A stretch of 64,000 nucleotides of DNA from Sphingobium chungbukense (GTDB lineage: Bacteria; Pseudomonadota; Alphaproteobacteria; Sphingomonadales; Sphingomonadaceae), in NCBI RefSeq assembly GCF_001005725.1, contig NZ_LBIC01000009.1, positions 186,001 through 250,000 of the forward strand, given 5' to 3'. A program made the translations under genes and the position numbers. Below are positions 7,418-16,923 of the stretch, in pieces. Position 1 is the first letter of the stretch. The number at the start of each line of letters is the position of its first letter. Under the pieces are notes generated by a model. The model was not told the origin of the DNA. It saw only the letters and a program-made list of their open reading frames with translations, and made no database searches.

Positions 7418-9211
7418 TCATTTCCGATCGTCACCGCCGAAAACATTGGCGAGCACCTGCTTCACCGCACCCTTGATGGCCCCGCCCTCATCAGGATCGC
7501 CCTTCGCCAGCATCGAAGTGAATTTCTTCGCTTGGTCGAGCGTGATGTGGGGCGGCAGCGGCGGCACCTCCGGATCAGTCTTCACCTCCAGTACCACCGG
7601 GCGCGGGCTGATGAGCGCCTGATCCCAGGCCGCGCCCAGCTTGTCTGGATCGTCCACTAAGATGCCGGCAAGGCCGATCATCTCGGCGAAACGGTGATAG
7701 GGCACGTCGGGTAGCTTCTGTGTCGCCTCGAACTTGGGATTGCCCTCCATCACTCGCTGTTCCCAGGTCACCTGATTGAGGTCCTCATTGTTGAGCACGC
7801 AGACGATCAGGCGGGGATCGCTCCACCGCTGCCAATATTTGGCGATGGTGATGAGTTCGGCCATGTTATTCATCTGCATCGCGCCGTCGCCGACGCTCGC
7901 GATGACGGGCCGGTCGGGATGCGCGAACTTCGCGGCGATGGCGTAGGGAACGCCCGCGCCCATCGACGCCAGCCCGCCGGAAAGCGACGCCATCATGCCC
8001 CGCCTGATCTGAATGTCGCGCGCGAACCAGTTGGCGCAGCTGCCGCTGTCGCTGGTCAGGATCGCATGGTCGGGGATGCGCGGCGACAATTCGGTAAAGA
8101 CGCGCTGCGGATTGACCGGGTTCGCAGGCACCATCGCGCGGTCGTGAAGTGTCTCCTCCCAATCGGCCTTCCAGCGAGCGATCCGCTCGCGCCACGACCC
8201 GTCGGTCTTTTGATGCAGCAGCGGCAGCAGCGCCTCCAGCGTCGCCTTGACGTCGCCGGTCAGGTTCACCTCGCTCGGGAAGCGGATCGACTGCATGCCC
8301 GGATCGATGTCCACCTGGACGCCGCGCGCCTGCCCTTCCTTGGGCAGGAACTCGGAATAGGGAAAGCCCGACCCGAGCATCAGGAAAGTGTCGCATTCCA
8401 TCATCAGCTCATAGCTGGGCTTGGTCCCCAGCAGCCCGATCGAACCCGTCACCCAGCTCAGATCATCGGGCAGCACCTGCTTGCCAAGCAGCGCCTTGGC
8501 GCATCCCGCGCCCAGCCGGTCGGCGACCGCCATCACTTCGTCCGTGGCCTCGCGCGCGCCCGCGCCGACCAGCATGGCGACCTTCTGCCCGCTGTTCAGC
8601 ACTTGTGCGGCGCGCTCCAGATCGGCTTTGACGGGCACCACCCTCGGCGCGCTCCAGCCGACGCCGGAAAAGACCGCGCCATGTTTGCGGGGCGGTTGCT
8701 CCATCGGCAGTTCCTGCAAGTCGTTCGGCAGGATGAGAGCCGTGACACGGCGCCCACCCATGGCGATCCGCACCGCGCGATCGACCAGATGGCGCACTTG
8801 CGCCGGGACGCTCGCCATGCCGGTAAAGGCACCCGCCACATCCTTGAACATCGAAACCAGATCGAGTTCCTGCTGGTAATGAGCCCCGATCGCCGTTCTC
8901 GCCTGCTGGCCGACGATGGCCAGCACCGGCATGTGGTCCAGCCGCGCATCATAAAGGCCGGTGAGCAGGTGCGAGGCGCCAGGTCCCGAGGTTGCGAGGC
9001 AGACGCCCAGTTCTCCCGTGAACTTCGCATGAGCCGAGGCCATGAAGGCCGCCATTTCCTCATGACGCACCTGCACGAACTCGAAGGCGTCGCCCGCCCT
9101 GTCGAGCGCACCCAGCAGGCCATTTATACCGTCTCCTGGATAGCCGAATATTCGGCGCACGCCCCATTGCCGCAGCCGTTCCCAAAAGAAATCGCTCACG
9201 GTCTGCGTCAT
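7418..9211 (-). CDS. Thiamine pyrophosphate-requiring enzyme, pyruvate oxidase/dehydrogenase (PoxB)-like
   Basis: ThDP-dependent decarboxylase family; PoxB relatives oxidise pyruvate to acetate and CO2 with electrons to quinone. Three domains are visible: PYR (FGYPGDGINGLL, catalytic Glu in VRHEEMAAF, ATSGPGASHLLTGLYDA), a central Rossmann-like FAD/regulatory domain (VAMLVGAGA) and PP (ASVGDGAMQMNN, the GDG-to-NN ThDP motif, and CVLNNEDLNQVTWEQR). The 597-aa length fits. It could instead be another acetolactate-synthase-like enzyme; whether FAD or quinone is used is not decided. The C-terminus (VKQVLANVFGGDD) may be the short amphipathic tail seen in PoxB. An EcfG-like promoter lies 40 bp upstream, suggesting stationary-phase or stress expression. 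Confidence 0.87.
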   Translation of the reverse strand: MTQTVSDFFWERLRQWGVRRIFGYPGDGINGLLGALDRAGDAFEFVQVRHEEMAAFMASAHAKFTGELGVCLATSGPGASHLLTGLYDARLDHMPVLAIVGQQARTAIGAHYQQELDLVSMFKDVAGAFTGMASVPAQVRHLVDRAVRIAMGGRRVTALILPNDLQELPMEQPPRKHGAVFSGVGWSAPRVVPVKADLERAAQVLNSGQKVAMLVGAGAREATDEVMAVADRLGAGCAKALLGKQVLPDDLSWVTGSIGLLGTKPSYELMMECDTFLMLGSGFPYSEFLPKEGQARGVQVDIDPGMQSIRFPSEVNLTGDVKATLEALLPLLHQKTDGSWRERIARWKADWEETLHDRAMVPANPVNPQRVFTELSPRIPDHAILTSDSGSCANWFARDIQIRRGMMASLSGGLASMGAGVPYAIAAKFAHPDRPVIASVGDGAMQMNNMAELITIAKYWQRWSDPRLIVCVLNNEDLNQVTWEQRVMEGNPKFEATQKLPDVPYHRFAEMIGLAGILVDDPDKLGAAWDQALISPRPVVLEVKTDPEVPPLPPHITLDQAKKFTSMLAKGDPDEGGAIKGAVKQVLANVFGGDDRK

Positions 9212-9517
9212 GGCAGGTCTCCAGGTAAGTTGTATGGGCGGCTAAAAGGTAACGGGTTGTCCCGCCGTGCGTTCCCCCCGAGGATCAGGAGAAAACAGGA
9301 TGGTGCCGCGACGGGGTCTTTCCAAGCCATTTTGAAAGGCAATATCCTCGGGCAACAACGTCCGCACCGCCGGGGCGCTGACCGCGATCAGACCGACGCC
9401 AGCAGCACCGTCCGGGCGGAACAATGGCCCGCAGGCAGACTTATTCTACCGCCTGATCACGAACTTGCGGATTTCTATCTACAGCTATTCCCTCGACCCC
9501 TCGGTATCCGGAGCTGC
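9212..9517. other. Intergenic region between two minus-strand genes
   Basis: Besides the EcfG-like promoter at 9251-9275, I see no gene. A 60-codon minus-strand frame (9242-9424) has no recognisable domain and overlaps the promoter, so I do not call it. No clear terminator hairpin with a T-run was found. Confidence 0.5.
9251..9275 (-). promoter_or_regulatory. EcfG-type general stress promoter for the PoxB-like gene
   Basis: On the minus strand GGAAC (9275-9271) is followed after exactly 16 bases by CGTT (9254-9251), the consensus for EcfG sigma factors of alphaproteobacteria. The -10 lies 40 bp before the start at 9211, giving a leader of about 30 nt. The match is perfect at both elements; activity is inferred. 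Confidence 0.65.
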
Positions 9518-11074
9518 TTAAGGACCAAGATCAATTGCCGCCGGCTGCGACTTACGCCCATTGCCAGTGAAACCCAAATGCCGCGCCACCGCCTCGCTCC
9601 AGCCATAGGGATCGGCGCGGAAGGCGATATCGCCGGAAGGTCTGACAAGGACGCTGCGGTAGAGCAGGCGCACCGGGATTTCGCGCGGGAGGGCGACGAA
9701 CTGCTCCTGCCCGACCTCACGCGCCGTGAGCCATTGCTCGAGGATTCCCTCATCCGATGCGAGCATCTGCGCAAAGCCGAGCGCATCCTCGACACGGACG
9801 CAGCCATGGCTAAGATGCCGCTCGCTTCTGTCGAACAGGGCAGGCGCGGACGTGTCGTGCAGGTAAATCGCCTGACCGTTGCGCATGTCGAACTTCACCT
9901 GCCCCAGCGCATTGCCCGGTCCCGCCCCTTGGACGATCCAGCCGGCGCGCAGGACCATATTGTTGCGCTGGAGATAGGCGGCGTCCACTTGCGCCAGTTC
10001 GGTGTTCTGTATGGATTTCGGCACGGTCCAGGTCGGATTGGCGACCAGCCGGAAAATGGGTGAGCTGAGCAAGGGTGTTGGCCGGTCTGGACGGCCCGCG
10101 ACCACCCTGCGCTCATCCACCACTACGTCGTCGCGGATATATTGCAGGCGCGCGGCAGCGATGTTGACATCGATCCGCGTGGCCGGCTTTGAACGAGGCA
10201 TCCAGCGCCGTCGCTCCATCGCCACGGCAAGCGCCCGCGCCCGATCCGGTGCCCGCAGATTGAGAACGCTGAAAGTATCAGGCCCGATCACGCCGTCTGC
10301 CGCAATGCCATAATCCCCTTGGAGACGCTCGACGGCGCTTTTCATGGAGGCGGTGTAGATTGCGCGCCCGCCGGTAGTTGCTCGTTCGGTGACGAGGCGG
10401 TCCTCGGAAGTCAGATAACCATTATCCGCAAGCTGGGCGGCAATGGCGACGATCCGTGAATCGTGGTCACCGACATGAATGACCCCACCGTCGGGCAACT
10501 GATCGCGCGCCTCCTCCCGCGCCTTGGCGGAATAGTCGAGATAGGCCGTCGAGAAATGGCGATACTCCTCGGTATCGGGCGCAAGGCTGGCGAACCAAAG
10601 GCCTGCCCTGCCCTCCGCCATCGCCTGCGCCAGCTCGCCCGGCACATCTTCGGCCGGCCTCGGCAAGGTGTAGATTTCGTGCAAGGAAGAAGGATCGACG
10701 GCTCCGTACGCGAGCGCAGACGCATAGGCCAGCGCAAGGCGTGTGAGCTTCAGCTCACGCTCGAGCGCGCTGTCGGATGAGGACGGTCGCGCGCCAAAGT
10801 CGATCCTGTCGAGGCCATGTCGCGCCCGCCGATCCAGTGTTTCGAGCAATTCCCGCTCTGCAGCCGCCGACCAGCATGCACGCCAACCCGCCGCCTCGTA
10901 GAAGCTGCGGACCGCCTCATCCCTAGCGGCGCCGCGCAATTCTTCGCCCGAGACGGGGACCATTATGGCTGAAGCCGGCGGCTCCATGGCCGACGATGCG
11001 GGATTATCCGCCATGACGCTGGCGGGCATCGCGACAAAGGGCAGAAGGCAAAGGCGAAATTTCAAAGTCCTCAT
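9518..11074 (-). CDS. L,D-transpeptidase, YcbB/LdtD type
   Basis: Periplasmic peptidoglycan cross-linking enzyme forming 3-3 bonds between meso-DAP residues. The ATG at 11074 gives a signal peptide (MRTLKFRLCLLPFVAM, then AxA-like ASVMADN); the ATG at 11113 would bury it. Then come an L,D-transpeptidase scaffold domain, a peptidoglycan-binding repeat (AVERLQGDYGIAADGVIGP), and a YkuD catalytic domain with IQNTELAQ, YLHDTSAPALF and the HxxxHGC-type site RHLSHGCVRV containing the catalytic Cys. About 518 aa, normal for the family. It could help remodel the wall under stress, consistent with the neighbouring stress genes. Confidence 0.93.
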   Translation of the reverse strand: MRTLKFRLCLLPFVAMPASVMADNPASSAMEPPASAIMVPVSGEELRGAARDEAVRSFYEAAGWRACWSAAAERELLETLDRRARHGLDRIDFGARPSSSDSALERELKLTRLALAYASALAYGAVDPSSLHEIYTLPRPAEDVPGELAQAMAEGRAGLWFASLAPDTEEYRHFSTAYLDYSAKAREEARDQLPDGGVIHVGDHDSRIVAIAAQLADNGYLTSEDRLVTERATTGGRAIYTASMKSAVERLQGDYGIAADGVIGPDTFSVLNLRAPDRARALAVAMERRRWMPRSKPATRIDVNIAAARLQYIRDDVVVDERRVVAGRPDRPTPLLSSPIFRLVANPTWTVPKSIQNTELAQVDAAYLQRNNMVLRAGWIVQGAGPGNALGQVKFDMRNGQAIYLHDTSAPALFDRSERHLSHGCVRVEDALGFAQMLASDEGILEQWLTAREVGQEQFVALPREIPVRLLYRSVLVRPSGDIAFRADPYGWSEAVARHLGFTGNGRKSQPAAIDLGP

Positions 11075-11117
11075 GATCGACGAACGGTTTATCGGCGATT
11101 TGGCTCCTTTCATGGGC

Positions 11118-11142
11118 GGAACGAGCAGCCGCCTCCCCGGTT
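11118..11142 (+). promoter_or_regulatory. EcfG-like promoter for yetF-DUF2254-permease genes
   Basis: GGAAC (11118-11122), N16, GGTT (11139-11142) followed by AT. The -35 is perfect and the -10 deviates by one base from CGTT. It lies about 120 bp before the yetF start, so the leader would be long. Confidence 0.4.
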
Positions 11143-11263
11143 ATAGCAAGTGCAAAGGCGGGATGGATTGACGGATCGCCCGTCAGGGGACTTCGCAAGA
11201 CGCCCCGAGTTCGCCCCTTATGGCAGTGGAGAAATTACGCTGGCGCTGTGGGAAAGGACCGCC

Positions 11264-11773
11264 ATGTTCTTCGATAATTGGCAAGGCCTCTGGCGAGTGG
11301 TGCTGGTGGGCACCGCCGCCTATGCCACGCTGGTCATCGTGCTCCGAATGAGCGGCAAGCGGACGCTGGCAAAGCTGAACGCATTCGATCTTGTCGTGAC
11401 CGTGGCGCTCGGATCGACGCTTGCGACGGTGCTGCTGACCAAGGACGTCGCGCTGCTGGAGGGAATGGTCGCCTTTGCCTTGCTGGCGCTACTGCAATTT
11501 CTCGTTGCCTGGAGTGCGTGCCGCTTCCGCATTGTCGCGCGGTTCGCCAAATCGGATCCCAGGATCCTTCTTGCCGATGGCCATATTCTGGAAGATGCTC
11601 TGCGCGAGGAGCGCGTATCGCCGGACGAGGTGAAGGCGGCCGTGCGCGGCGCGGGGGTGGGCGACCTTTCGGATATAGCCGCGGTCGTGCTGGAAACAGA
11701 CGGCAGCCTGAGCGTCATCGCGCGCGATCGCGCCGGGGCACGAACCGCATGGCCGCAGGAGCGCGGGTCGTGA
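11264..11773 (+). CDS. YetF/DUF421 family membrane protein
   Basis: Small membrane protein with three N-terminal hydrophobic segments (WRVVLVGTAAYATLVIVL, LVVTVALGSTLATVLL, GMVAFALLALLQFLVAW) and the family core SGKRTLAKLNAFDLVV, then a cytoplasmic DUF421 domain (ILLADGHILEDALREERVSPDEVKAAVRGAGV). The function of the family is not established; spore and stress links come from Bacillus YetF homologues. About 169 aa. The ATG at 11264 follows GGAAAGGA. Its TGA overlaps the GTG of the DUF2254 gene, so the two are coupled. Confidence 0.88.
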   Translation: MFFDNWQGLWRVVLVGTAAYATLVIVLRMSGKRTLAKLNAFDLVVTVALGSTLATVLLTKDVALLEGMVAFALLALLQFLVAWSACRFRIVARFAKSDPRILLADGHILEDALREERVSPDEVKAAVRGAGVGDLSDIAAVVLETDGSLSVIARDRAGARTAWPQERGS

Positions 11774-13179
11774 AGGCTCGTCTGCTCCGCTTGGCCGATA
11801 TGCTGCGGCAAAGCTACTGGTTCCTGCCCTCCATCATGGCCTGCGCGGCGATAGTGCTGGCAGGAGGCATGATCTGGCTGGACAGTTATGAAGGGTCGGT
11901 TTGGATGGACCGCTTCGCCTGGTTGCGCGCCTCGCGGCCGAGAGGGGCGCGGCAGCTTCTGTCGGCGATAGGCGGTTCGATGATTACCGTCGCGGGCACT
12001 GTGTTTTCTGTCACGATTGCGGCCGTGGTCTATGCGTCCGGCCAATATGGACCTCGCTTGCTCAGCAACTTCATGCGGGACCGGGGCAATCAGGTCACGC
12101 TCGGCACCTTCATTGCCACCTTCCTCTACTGCCTCATCGTCCTGCGAACGGTGCGTTCGCCCGAGGAGTCCGGCGGCGTGGGCTTCGTGCCGAACATCGC
12201 CCTGCTGGTCGCGGTGCTGCTGGCGCTCTGCTCCATCGCCGTGCTGATCTTCTTCATCCATCATGTCCCGAGCAAGATCCACATCAACAATGTGATCGAG
12301 GATGTCGGGAAGCGCCTGCTTCGGGAGGTAGGCCATCGTTTCCCGCGCTTCCTTGGCGAACCCGCCGATCGGGGTCGTCACAGAGGCGACACGATCGTGC
12401 CCGAGCCCTTTCGGCAGGATGGCGAAGCGGAAGCGGCTGCGCCGGTGCGGCTGGTGAAGGCGAGCCATACGGGCTATATCCAACTGGTCCGCGACGAGGA
12501 TCTGCTCCAGCTGGCGTCGCGCCATGATCTGGTGCTCCGCCTGCGCTACCAGCCGGGGGATTTCGTGCATGCCGGGCGCGCGCTGATCCTCGTCTTCCCA
12601 GCGGAGCGTTGCGATGAAGAGGCCAGCCAGGCGTTGGCCGACGCCTTTGCCATCGGATCGCAGCGCACAGCCTTGCAGGACCTGCGCTTTCTGATCGACG
12701 AGCTGGTCGAAATAGCGGCGCGGGCCCTGTCGCCGGGCATCAACGACCCCTTCACCGCGATCACGTGCCTGGACTGGCTCGGCGCGGCCATGTCTGACCT
12801 GTCGGGACGCGAGATCCCCTTTCATCTACGGCAGGACGCCGAAGGGGCGCTGCGCGTCATCGCCCACCCGCAGGATTTCGCGGATTTTCTCGAACGGAGC
12901 TTCGGCTCTCTGGCGCAATATTGCGCAGGCGACAGGGTGGCGGCTCTCCATTTCCTGAGTTCGCTGGGTGAGGTGGCGGTCGCATGCGAGGACCGCGGAA
13001 GACTGGGGGCCGTCGGGACTCACATCGACAGGATCGCTGGACTTGCCGGAAGCAAGCTCGACCGCCTGAACAGCCAGGTCGTAACCGATCGCGCCAACCT
13101 TTTGCGCGACGCCCTGGCCAGGCCCGATCACCGGCGGAGACTGCGCGATGACGTCAGCTGGTTGGGCGGCGCGGCGTGA
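11770..13179 (+). CDS. DUF2254 family membrane protein
   Basis: Large membrane protein of unknown function. The GTG start at 11770 overlaps the TGA of yetF (GTGA); the frame stays open upstream, but that part is antisense-like to yetF and not coding. About four hydrophobic segments lie in the first 190 residues (FLPSIMACAAIVLAGGMIW, GGSMITVAGTVFSVTIAAVVY, LGTFIATFLYCLIVL, IALLVAVLLALCSIAVLIFF). A soluble C-terminal half follows with the family signature ALSPGINDPFTAITCLDWLG. About 469 aa, normal length. Its stop overlaps the next gene (GTGA), so three membrane genes form one coupled unit. Confidence 0.88.
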   Translation: MKARLLRLADMLRQSYWFLPSIMACAAIVLAGGMIWLDSYEGSVWMDRFAWLRASRPRGARQLLSAIGGSMITVAGTVFSVTIAAVVYASGQYGPRLLSNFMRDRGNQVTLGTFIATFLYCLIVLRTVRSPEESGGVGFVPNIALLVAVLLALCSIAVLIFFIHHVPSKIHINNVIEDVGKRLLREVGHRFPRFLGEPADRGRHRGDTIVPEPFRQDGEAEAAAPVRLVKASHTGYIQLVRDEDLLQLASRHDLVLRLRYQPGDFVHAGRALILVFPAERCDEEASQALADAFAIGSQRTALQDLRFLIDELVEIAARALSPGINDPFTAITCLDWLGAAMSDLSGREIPFHLRQDAEGALRVIAHPQDFADFLERSFGSLAQYCAGDRVAALHFLSSLGEVAVACEDRGRLGAVGTHIDRIAGLAGSKLDRLNSQVVTDRANLLRDALARPDHRRRLRDDVSWLGGAA

Positions 13180-14189
13180 CCGCGCCGGGGACGAGCCCCG
13201 GCGCAAGCCGGTTGCTGTGGGTGATCGCTCTGATCCTGATCCTGGCGGCTTTGCGGGCAAGCTATGCCGTGACTATGCCGATCCTATTCGCGGCGATCAT
13301 CGTTGCGGCGTTATGGCCGCTCAAACTGTGGCTGGACAAGCGACTGCCGAGCTGGCTGAGCTATACGCTGACAGTCGCAACACTCGTCATCATCCTGACC
13401 GTATTCGTCGCGTCGGTCTATCTCTCACTTGGACAATTGATGAGCGTCCTCGGCGCACAGTGGCCCAAGCTCTTGTCTCTCTATGATGCGGCAGCCGACA
13501 AGGCTCGGAATTGGGGTGTGACACTTGACGCGCGGCTGCTCGATCAGCAGCGCATTGTGGCCTTCGCGCAGATGCTGGCTTCGAGCATCTACAGTTTCGT
13601 CACCTATGTAGGGTTCATCGGGCTGTTCGTGATCCTGGGACTGCCTGAAGTGGCGCGCATGCAGGACAAGATGCGAGCCGAGCTGGAACTGGAGACGCAT
13701 GGTCAATTGCGTTCGACTATGATCTCCATATCCGAGCAGGTGAGGCGCTATTTCAGCACGACGCTGGCGACAAGCCTGATGACCGGGATGGCATCGACCC
13801 TTTGGGCTCTGGCAACCGGGCTGGACCTTCCGATCGTCTGGGGTCTGCTTAATTTCCTGCTGAACTTCATTCCCGTGATCGGCAACATCATCGGCATCAT
13901 TCCGCCGACGCTCTATGCAGCGTTGCAGTTCCACGACATCGGCATGCCAGCCTTGGTGTTCGCAGGCTTTGCCACATTGCAGATCATCATCAGCAATTTC
14001 GTCTATCCGATCCTGCAGGGACGCCGCTTGTCGCTTTCGCCGCTCGCCATTGTCGTCGCCATGACCTTTTGGGGCTGGATGTGGGGCATCGCCGGGACGC
14101 TGATCGCCGTTCCCTTAACAGCCTCAGTCGTCATCATATGCGATCACTTCGACAGAAGCCGGTGGGTCGCCAAGCTGCTTTCCGCCTGA
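13176..14189 (+). CDS. AI-2E family transporter (PerM/TqsA-like permease)
   Basis: Polytopic membrane protein of the AI-2E exporter family; members export autoinducer-2 or act as Na+(Li+)/H+ antiporters, and which applies here is unknown. GTG start overlaps the stop of DUF2254. Hydrophobic segments are spread along 337 residues, with family features FVTYVGFIGLFVILGLPEV, GLLNFLLNFIPVIGNIIG, IIPPTLYAAL, FVYPILQGRRLSLSPLAIVVAM and WGWMWGIAGTLIAVPLTA. It is the third gene of the yetF unit. Length is normal. Confidence 0.88.
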   Translation: MTAPGTSPGASRLLWVIALILILAALRASYAVTMPILFAAIIVAALWPLKLWLDKRLPSWLSYTLTVATLVIILTVFVASVYLSLGQLMSVLGAQWPKLLSLYDAAADKARNWGVTLDARLLDQQRIVAFAQMLASSIYSFVTYVGFIGLFVILGLPEVARMQDKMRAELELETHGQLRSTMISISEQVRRYFSTTLATSLMTGMASTLWALATGLDLPIVWGLLNFLLNFIPVIGNIIGIIPPTLYAALQFHDIGMPALVFAGFATLQIIISNFVYPILQGRRLSLSPLAIVVAMTFWGWMWGIAGTLIAVPLTASVVIICDHFDRSRWVAKLLSA

Positions 14190-14256
14190 TCGTGCGGAGT
14201 TGTGAACAGGCTGCCGCAGACCCGACGCAACACAGTAGAGTTCGAAAGGCAGCGGG

Positions 14257-14282
14257 GGAACATCGGACAGCCATTCTCCGTT
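14257..14282 (+). promoter_or_regulatory. EcfG-type general stress promoter for the PQQ dehydrogenase
   Basis: GGAAC (14257-14261), N17, CGTT (14279-14282) followed by AG; both elements match the EcfG consensus. The ATG of the dehydrogenase is 33 bp downstream of the -10, leaving a short leader. Confidence 0.6.
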
Positions 14283-14315
14283 AGAGTGTTACCTCCCACG
14301 ATAAACGGATGTGCC

Positions 14316-16715
14316 ATGCTGAACGCTGCGTCGCCCGCCCGCGCCCGATCACAATGGGCCACCACAATCGTCGGATGCCTGATCGGCATGATCGGCCTTG
14401 CGCTTGCGACTGGCGGGGCATGGCTGCTGATCGTCGGGGGATCACCCTATTATCTGATTACGGGCGTGGCGATGATCGCCTCGGGCTGGCTGCTGTACAG
14501 CGGCCGAATGCTGGGCGCATGGCTCTATGTCGCGGTGGTCGCGGCAACGGTTATCTGGGCTTTTTGGGAAGTCGGCGCAATCGGCTGGGCGCTCGTCCCC
14601 CGCCTGATCGCGCCGCTGATCTTGTTGGTCGCCGTGCTGCTCGTCATGCCGCTGATGTCGGTTCGCGCTGATCGCTGGAAGCTGGCGGGCGCTGCGATTG
14701 CGGCGGTTGTCGTCGTGACGGCCGTCACCGGCTTCACGCTGAGCAAGGTCAATGAACATGAGGTGCTGGCCGCCCTCCCCGCCGCATCCACCATGATGAG
14801 CGAGCCGGCACTGCGACAGGCGGGTGCCGACTGGCCCGCCTACGGGGGATCGGAAAGCGCCCGGCGCTTCACGCCCCTAACGCAGATCACGCCCACTAAT
14901 GTATCCTCGCTGGAGCAAGTCTGGCTGAGGCACACGGGCGATCTGCCCTCAAAGGCTGCCAAGGGGACCTATGGCGCAGAGAACACGCCGCTGAAGGTCG
15001 GCAACATGCTCTATGTCTGCACCCCCAAGAGCATTGTCGTAGCCCTCGATCCAGCGACCGGACATCAACGCTGGCGTTTTGATCCGCGCGTGCCCGATAC
15101 GGCCATTCCCTACACCGCCGCCTGCCGGGGCGTCAGCTATTATGAGGTGCCCGGCGCGGCGGCAGGCCAAGCCTGCGGCAGGAGGATCATCTGGGGGACA
15201 CTGGACGCGCGCCTGTTTGCGATCGACGCGCATACCGGCACGCCGTGCCAGGATTTCGGATCGAACGGGCAGGTCGATACAAAGATCGGCATGGGCGAAA
15301 CACCCGCTGGCTATGTCTCGATCAATTCCCCGCCTACCATCGTCCGGGGCGTCGTCGTGACGGGGCATCAGGTGCTGGACGGGCAGGATCGCTGGGCGCC
15401 TTCCGGGGTGATCCGGGGCTTCGATGCCGTGACGGGCAAGCTGCGTTGGGCCTGGGACATGATGCATCCCGACTGGAATGGCTATCCTCCCCCGGGCCAA
15501 ACCTGGGCGCGCGGCACGCCCAACATGTGGACGATCGCAAGCGGCGACGAGCAACTGGGCCTTGTCTATCTGCCGATGGGCAATGCCGCCGCCGATTATT
15601 ATAGTGGCCTGCGCCGTCCGGCCGAAAATTTCTATGCGACCTCGCTGGTGGCGCTGGATGTGAGCAGCGGCAAGCCGCGCTGGCGGTTCCAAGCCGTGCG
15701 CAGGGATGTGTGGGATTATGACTTTGGCGCGCAGGCGACGCTTGTCGATTATCGCGGCACGCCCGCACTGGTCCTGCCAAGCAAGCAGGGCGACATCTAC
15801 ATCCTCGACCGCCGCACCGGAAAGCCGCTGACGCCAGTGGGGGTGATGCGCGCGCCGGTCGGCGGTGTCGAGCCGGGACAGCGTTCGCCCGTCCAGATCT
15901 ACTCCCGCTGGCACACGCTGCGCAAACCGGATCTTAGCGAGCGCGACATGTGGGGCATGTCGCCGATCGACCAGATGATCTGCCGCATCCAGTTCCGGCA
16001 GGCGAGCTACAAGGGCTTCTACACGCCGCCCGAGAGCAATCGGCGCTCGATCGAATATCCTGGCTATAATGGCGGTACCGACTGGGGCGGGATTGCTGTC
16101 GATCCCCGGCGCGGCGTCATCGTCGCCAATTATAACGACATGCCCAATTATGTCCGCTTGGTCCCCCGCAAGGAGGCCAATGAAAAAGGTTGGGCGCCGC
16201 GCCAGCAGGCGCGCGGCAATATCGGTGGGGCCGAGGGCGCAGGCGATCCGCAGGCCCATACACCCTATGCGATCGATGTGAATGCCGGATGGCGGCTGAA
16301 ATTCACTGGCATGCTGTGCAAACAGCCGCCCTATGGCGGCATTCGCGCGATCGACATGGCGAGCGGCCGCACCATCTGGGATCGCCCCTTCGGCACCGCG
16401 CGAACGAACGGCCCCTTCGGCATCCCGTCAATGCTGCCCATCACCATCGGCACGCCCAATAATGGCGGCGCAGTCGTGACCGCAAGCGGGCTCATTTTCA
16501 TCGCTGCGGCGACCGACAACCTGATTCGCGCCATCGACCTCGCCACGGGCAAGACCCTTTGGCAACGGAAACTGCCTGCCGGAGGCCAGGCGACACCGAT
16601 GGTGTACGAGGCAGGCGGGCGCGAATTTCTCGTTATCTATGCAGGCGGCCACCATTTTATGGAAACGCCAGTCGGGGACGAGGTCATCGCTTATGCGCTG
16701 CCGACAGCGCCTTAG
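14316..16715 (+). CDS. gcd: Membrane-bound PQQ-dependent dehydrogenase, glucose/quinate/shikimate family
   Basis: Oxidises sugars or cyclic polyols in the periplasm and passes electrons to ubiquinone. The ATG at 14316 was chosen because the preceding frame is short and non-hydrophobic. The first 150 residues form about five membrane helices; then an eight-bladed propeller begins at DWPAYGGSESARRFTPLTQI. Typical features follow: YTAACRGVSYYEVP, RGFDAVTGKLRWAWDMMHPD, YNGGTDWGGIAVDP, and the tryptophan-docking repeats near the end. About 799 aa, like E. coli Gcd. Glucose versus quinate or shikimate specificity is not resolved. No PQQ biosynthesis genes are in the window. Confidence 0.9.
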   Translation: MLNAASPARARSQWATTIVGCLIGMIGLALATGGAWLLIVGGSPYYLITGVAMIASGWLLYSGRMLGAWLYVAVVAATVIWAFWEVGAIGWALVPRLIAPLILLVAVLLVMPLMSVRADRWKLAGAAIAAVVVVTAVTGFTLSKVNEHEVLAALPAASTMMSEPALRQAGADWPAYGGSESARRFTPLTQITPTNVSSLEQVWLRHTGDLPSKAAKGTYGAENTPLKVGNMLYVCTPKSIVVALDPATGHQRWRFDPRVPDTAIPYTAACRGVSYYEVPGAAAGQACGRRIIWGTLDARLFAIDAHTGTPCQDFGSNGQVDTKIGMGETPAGYVSINSPPTIVRGVVVTGHQVLDGQDRWAPSGVIRGFDAVTGKLRWAWDMMHPDWNGYPPPGQTWARGTPNMWTIASGDEQLGLVYLPMGNAAADYYSGLRRPAENFYATSLVALDVSSGKPRWRFQAVRRDVWDYDFGAQATLVDYRGTPALVLPSKQGDIYILDRRTGKPLTPVGVMRAPVGGVEPGQRSPVQIYSRWHTLRKPDLSERDMWGMSPIDQMICRIQFRQASYKGFYTPPESNRRSIEYPGYNGGTDWGGIAVDPRRGVIVANYNDMPNYVRLVPRKEANEKGWAPRQQARGNIGGAEGAGDPQAHTPYAIDVNAGWRLKFTGMLCKQPPYGGIRAIDMASGRTIWDRPFGTARTNGPFGIPSMLPITIGTPNNGGAVVTASGLIFIAAATDNLIRAIDLATGKTLWQRKLPAGGQATPMVYEAGGREFLVIYAGGHHFMETPVGDEVIAYALPTAP

Positions 16716-16923
16716 AGGAGCCAAACGGCCTAAATCACACGATCAAATTCAAGGTCGCCGCTGCTGCATCATATCATATTCCATTTGCATCGGTGGAATG
16801 ACCGACCGATCCCCGTCTTCAACATCCCTGCTGCCTGAAGCAGATCGGTACAGGCAGTCGCTTGTCGCAGCGCAATAGGGCGCGCCGCGGAACCGGCTTT
16901 TCGGCAACGCCGAGCTGCGATCG

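Noticed and set aside
9242-9424. 60-codon minus-strand frame upstream of the ThDP enzyme
   Set aside because: Overlaps the perfect EcfG-like promoter and matches no family.
7919-10063. 714-codon plus-strand open frame antisense to the ThDP enzyme and L,D-transpeptidase
   Set aside because: Basic, His/Arg/Gln-rich composition without domains, and it lies opposite two well-supported genes; a GC-bias shadow frame.
11083-11107. GGAGC-N16-CGTT on the minus strand before the L,D-transpeptidase
   Set aside because: The -35 is imperfect and the -10 is only about 9 bp from the chosen start, so transcription would be nearly leaderless; too weak to list.
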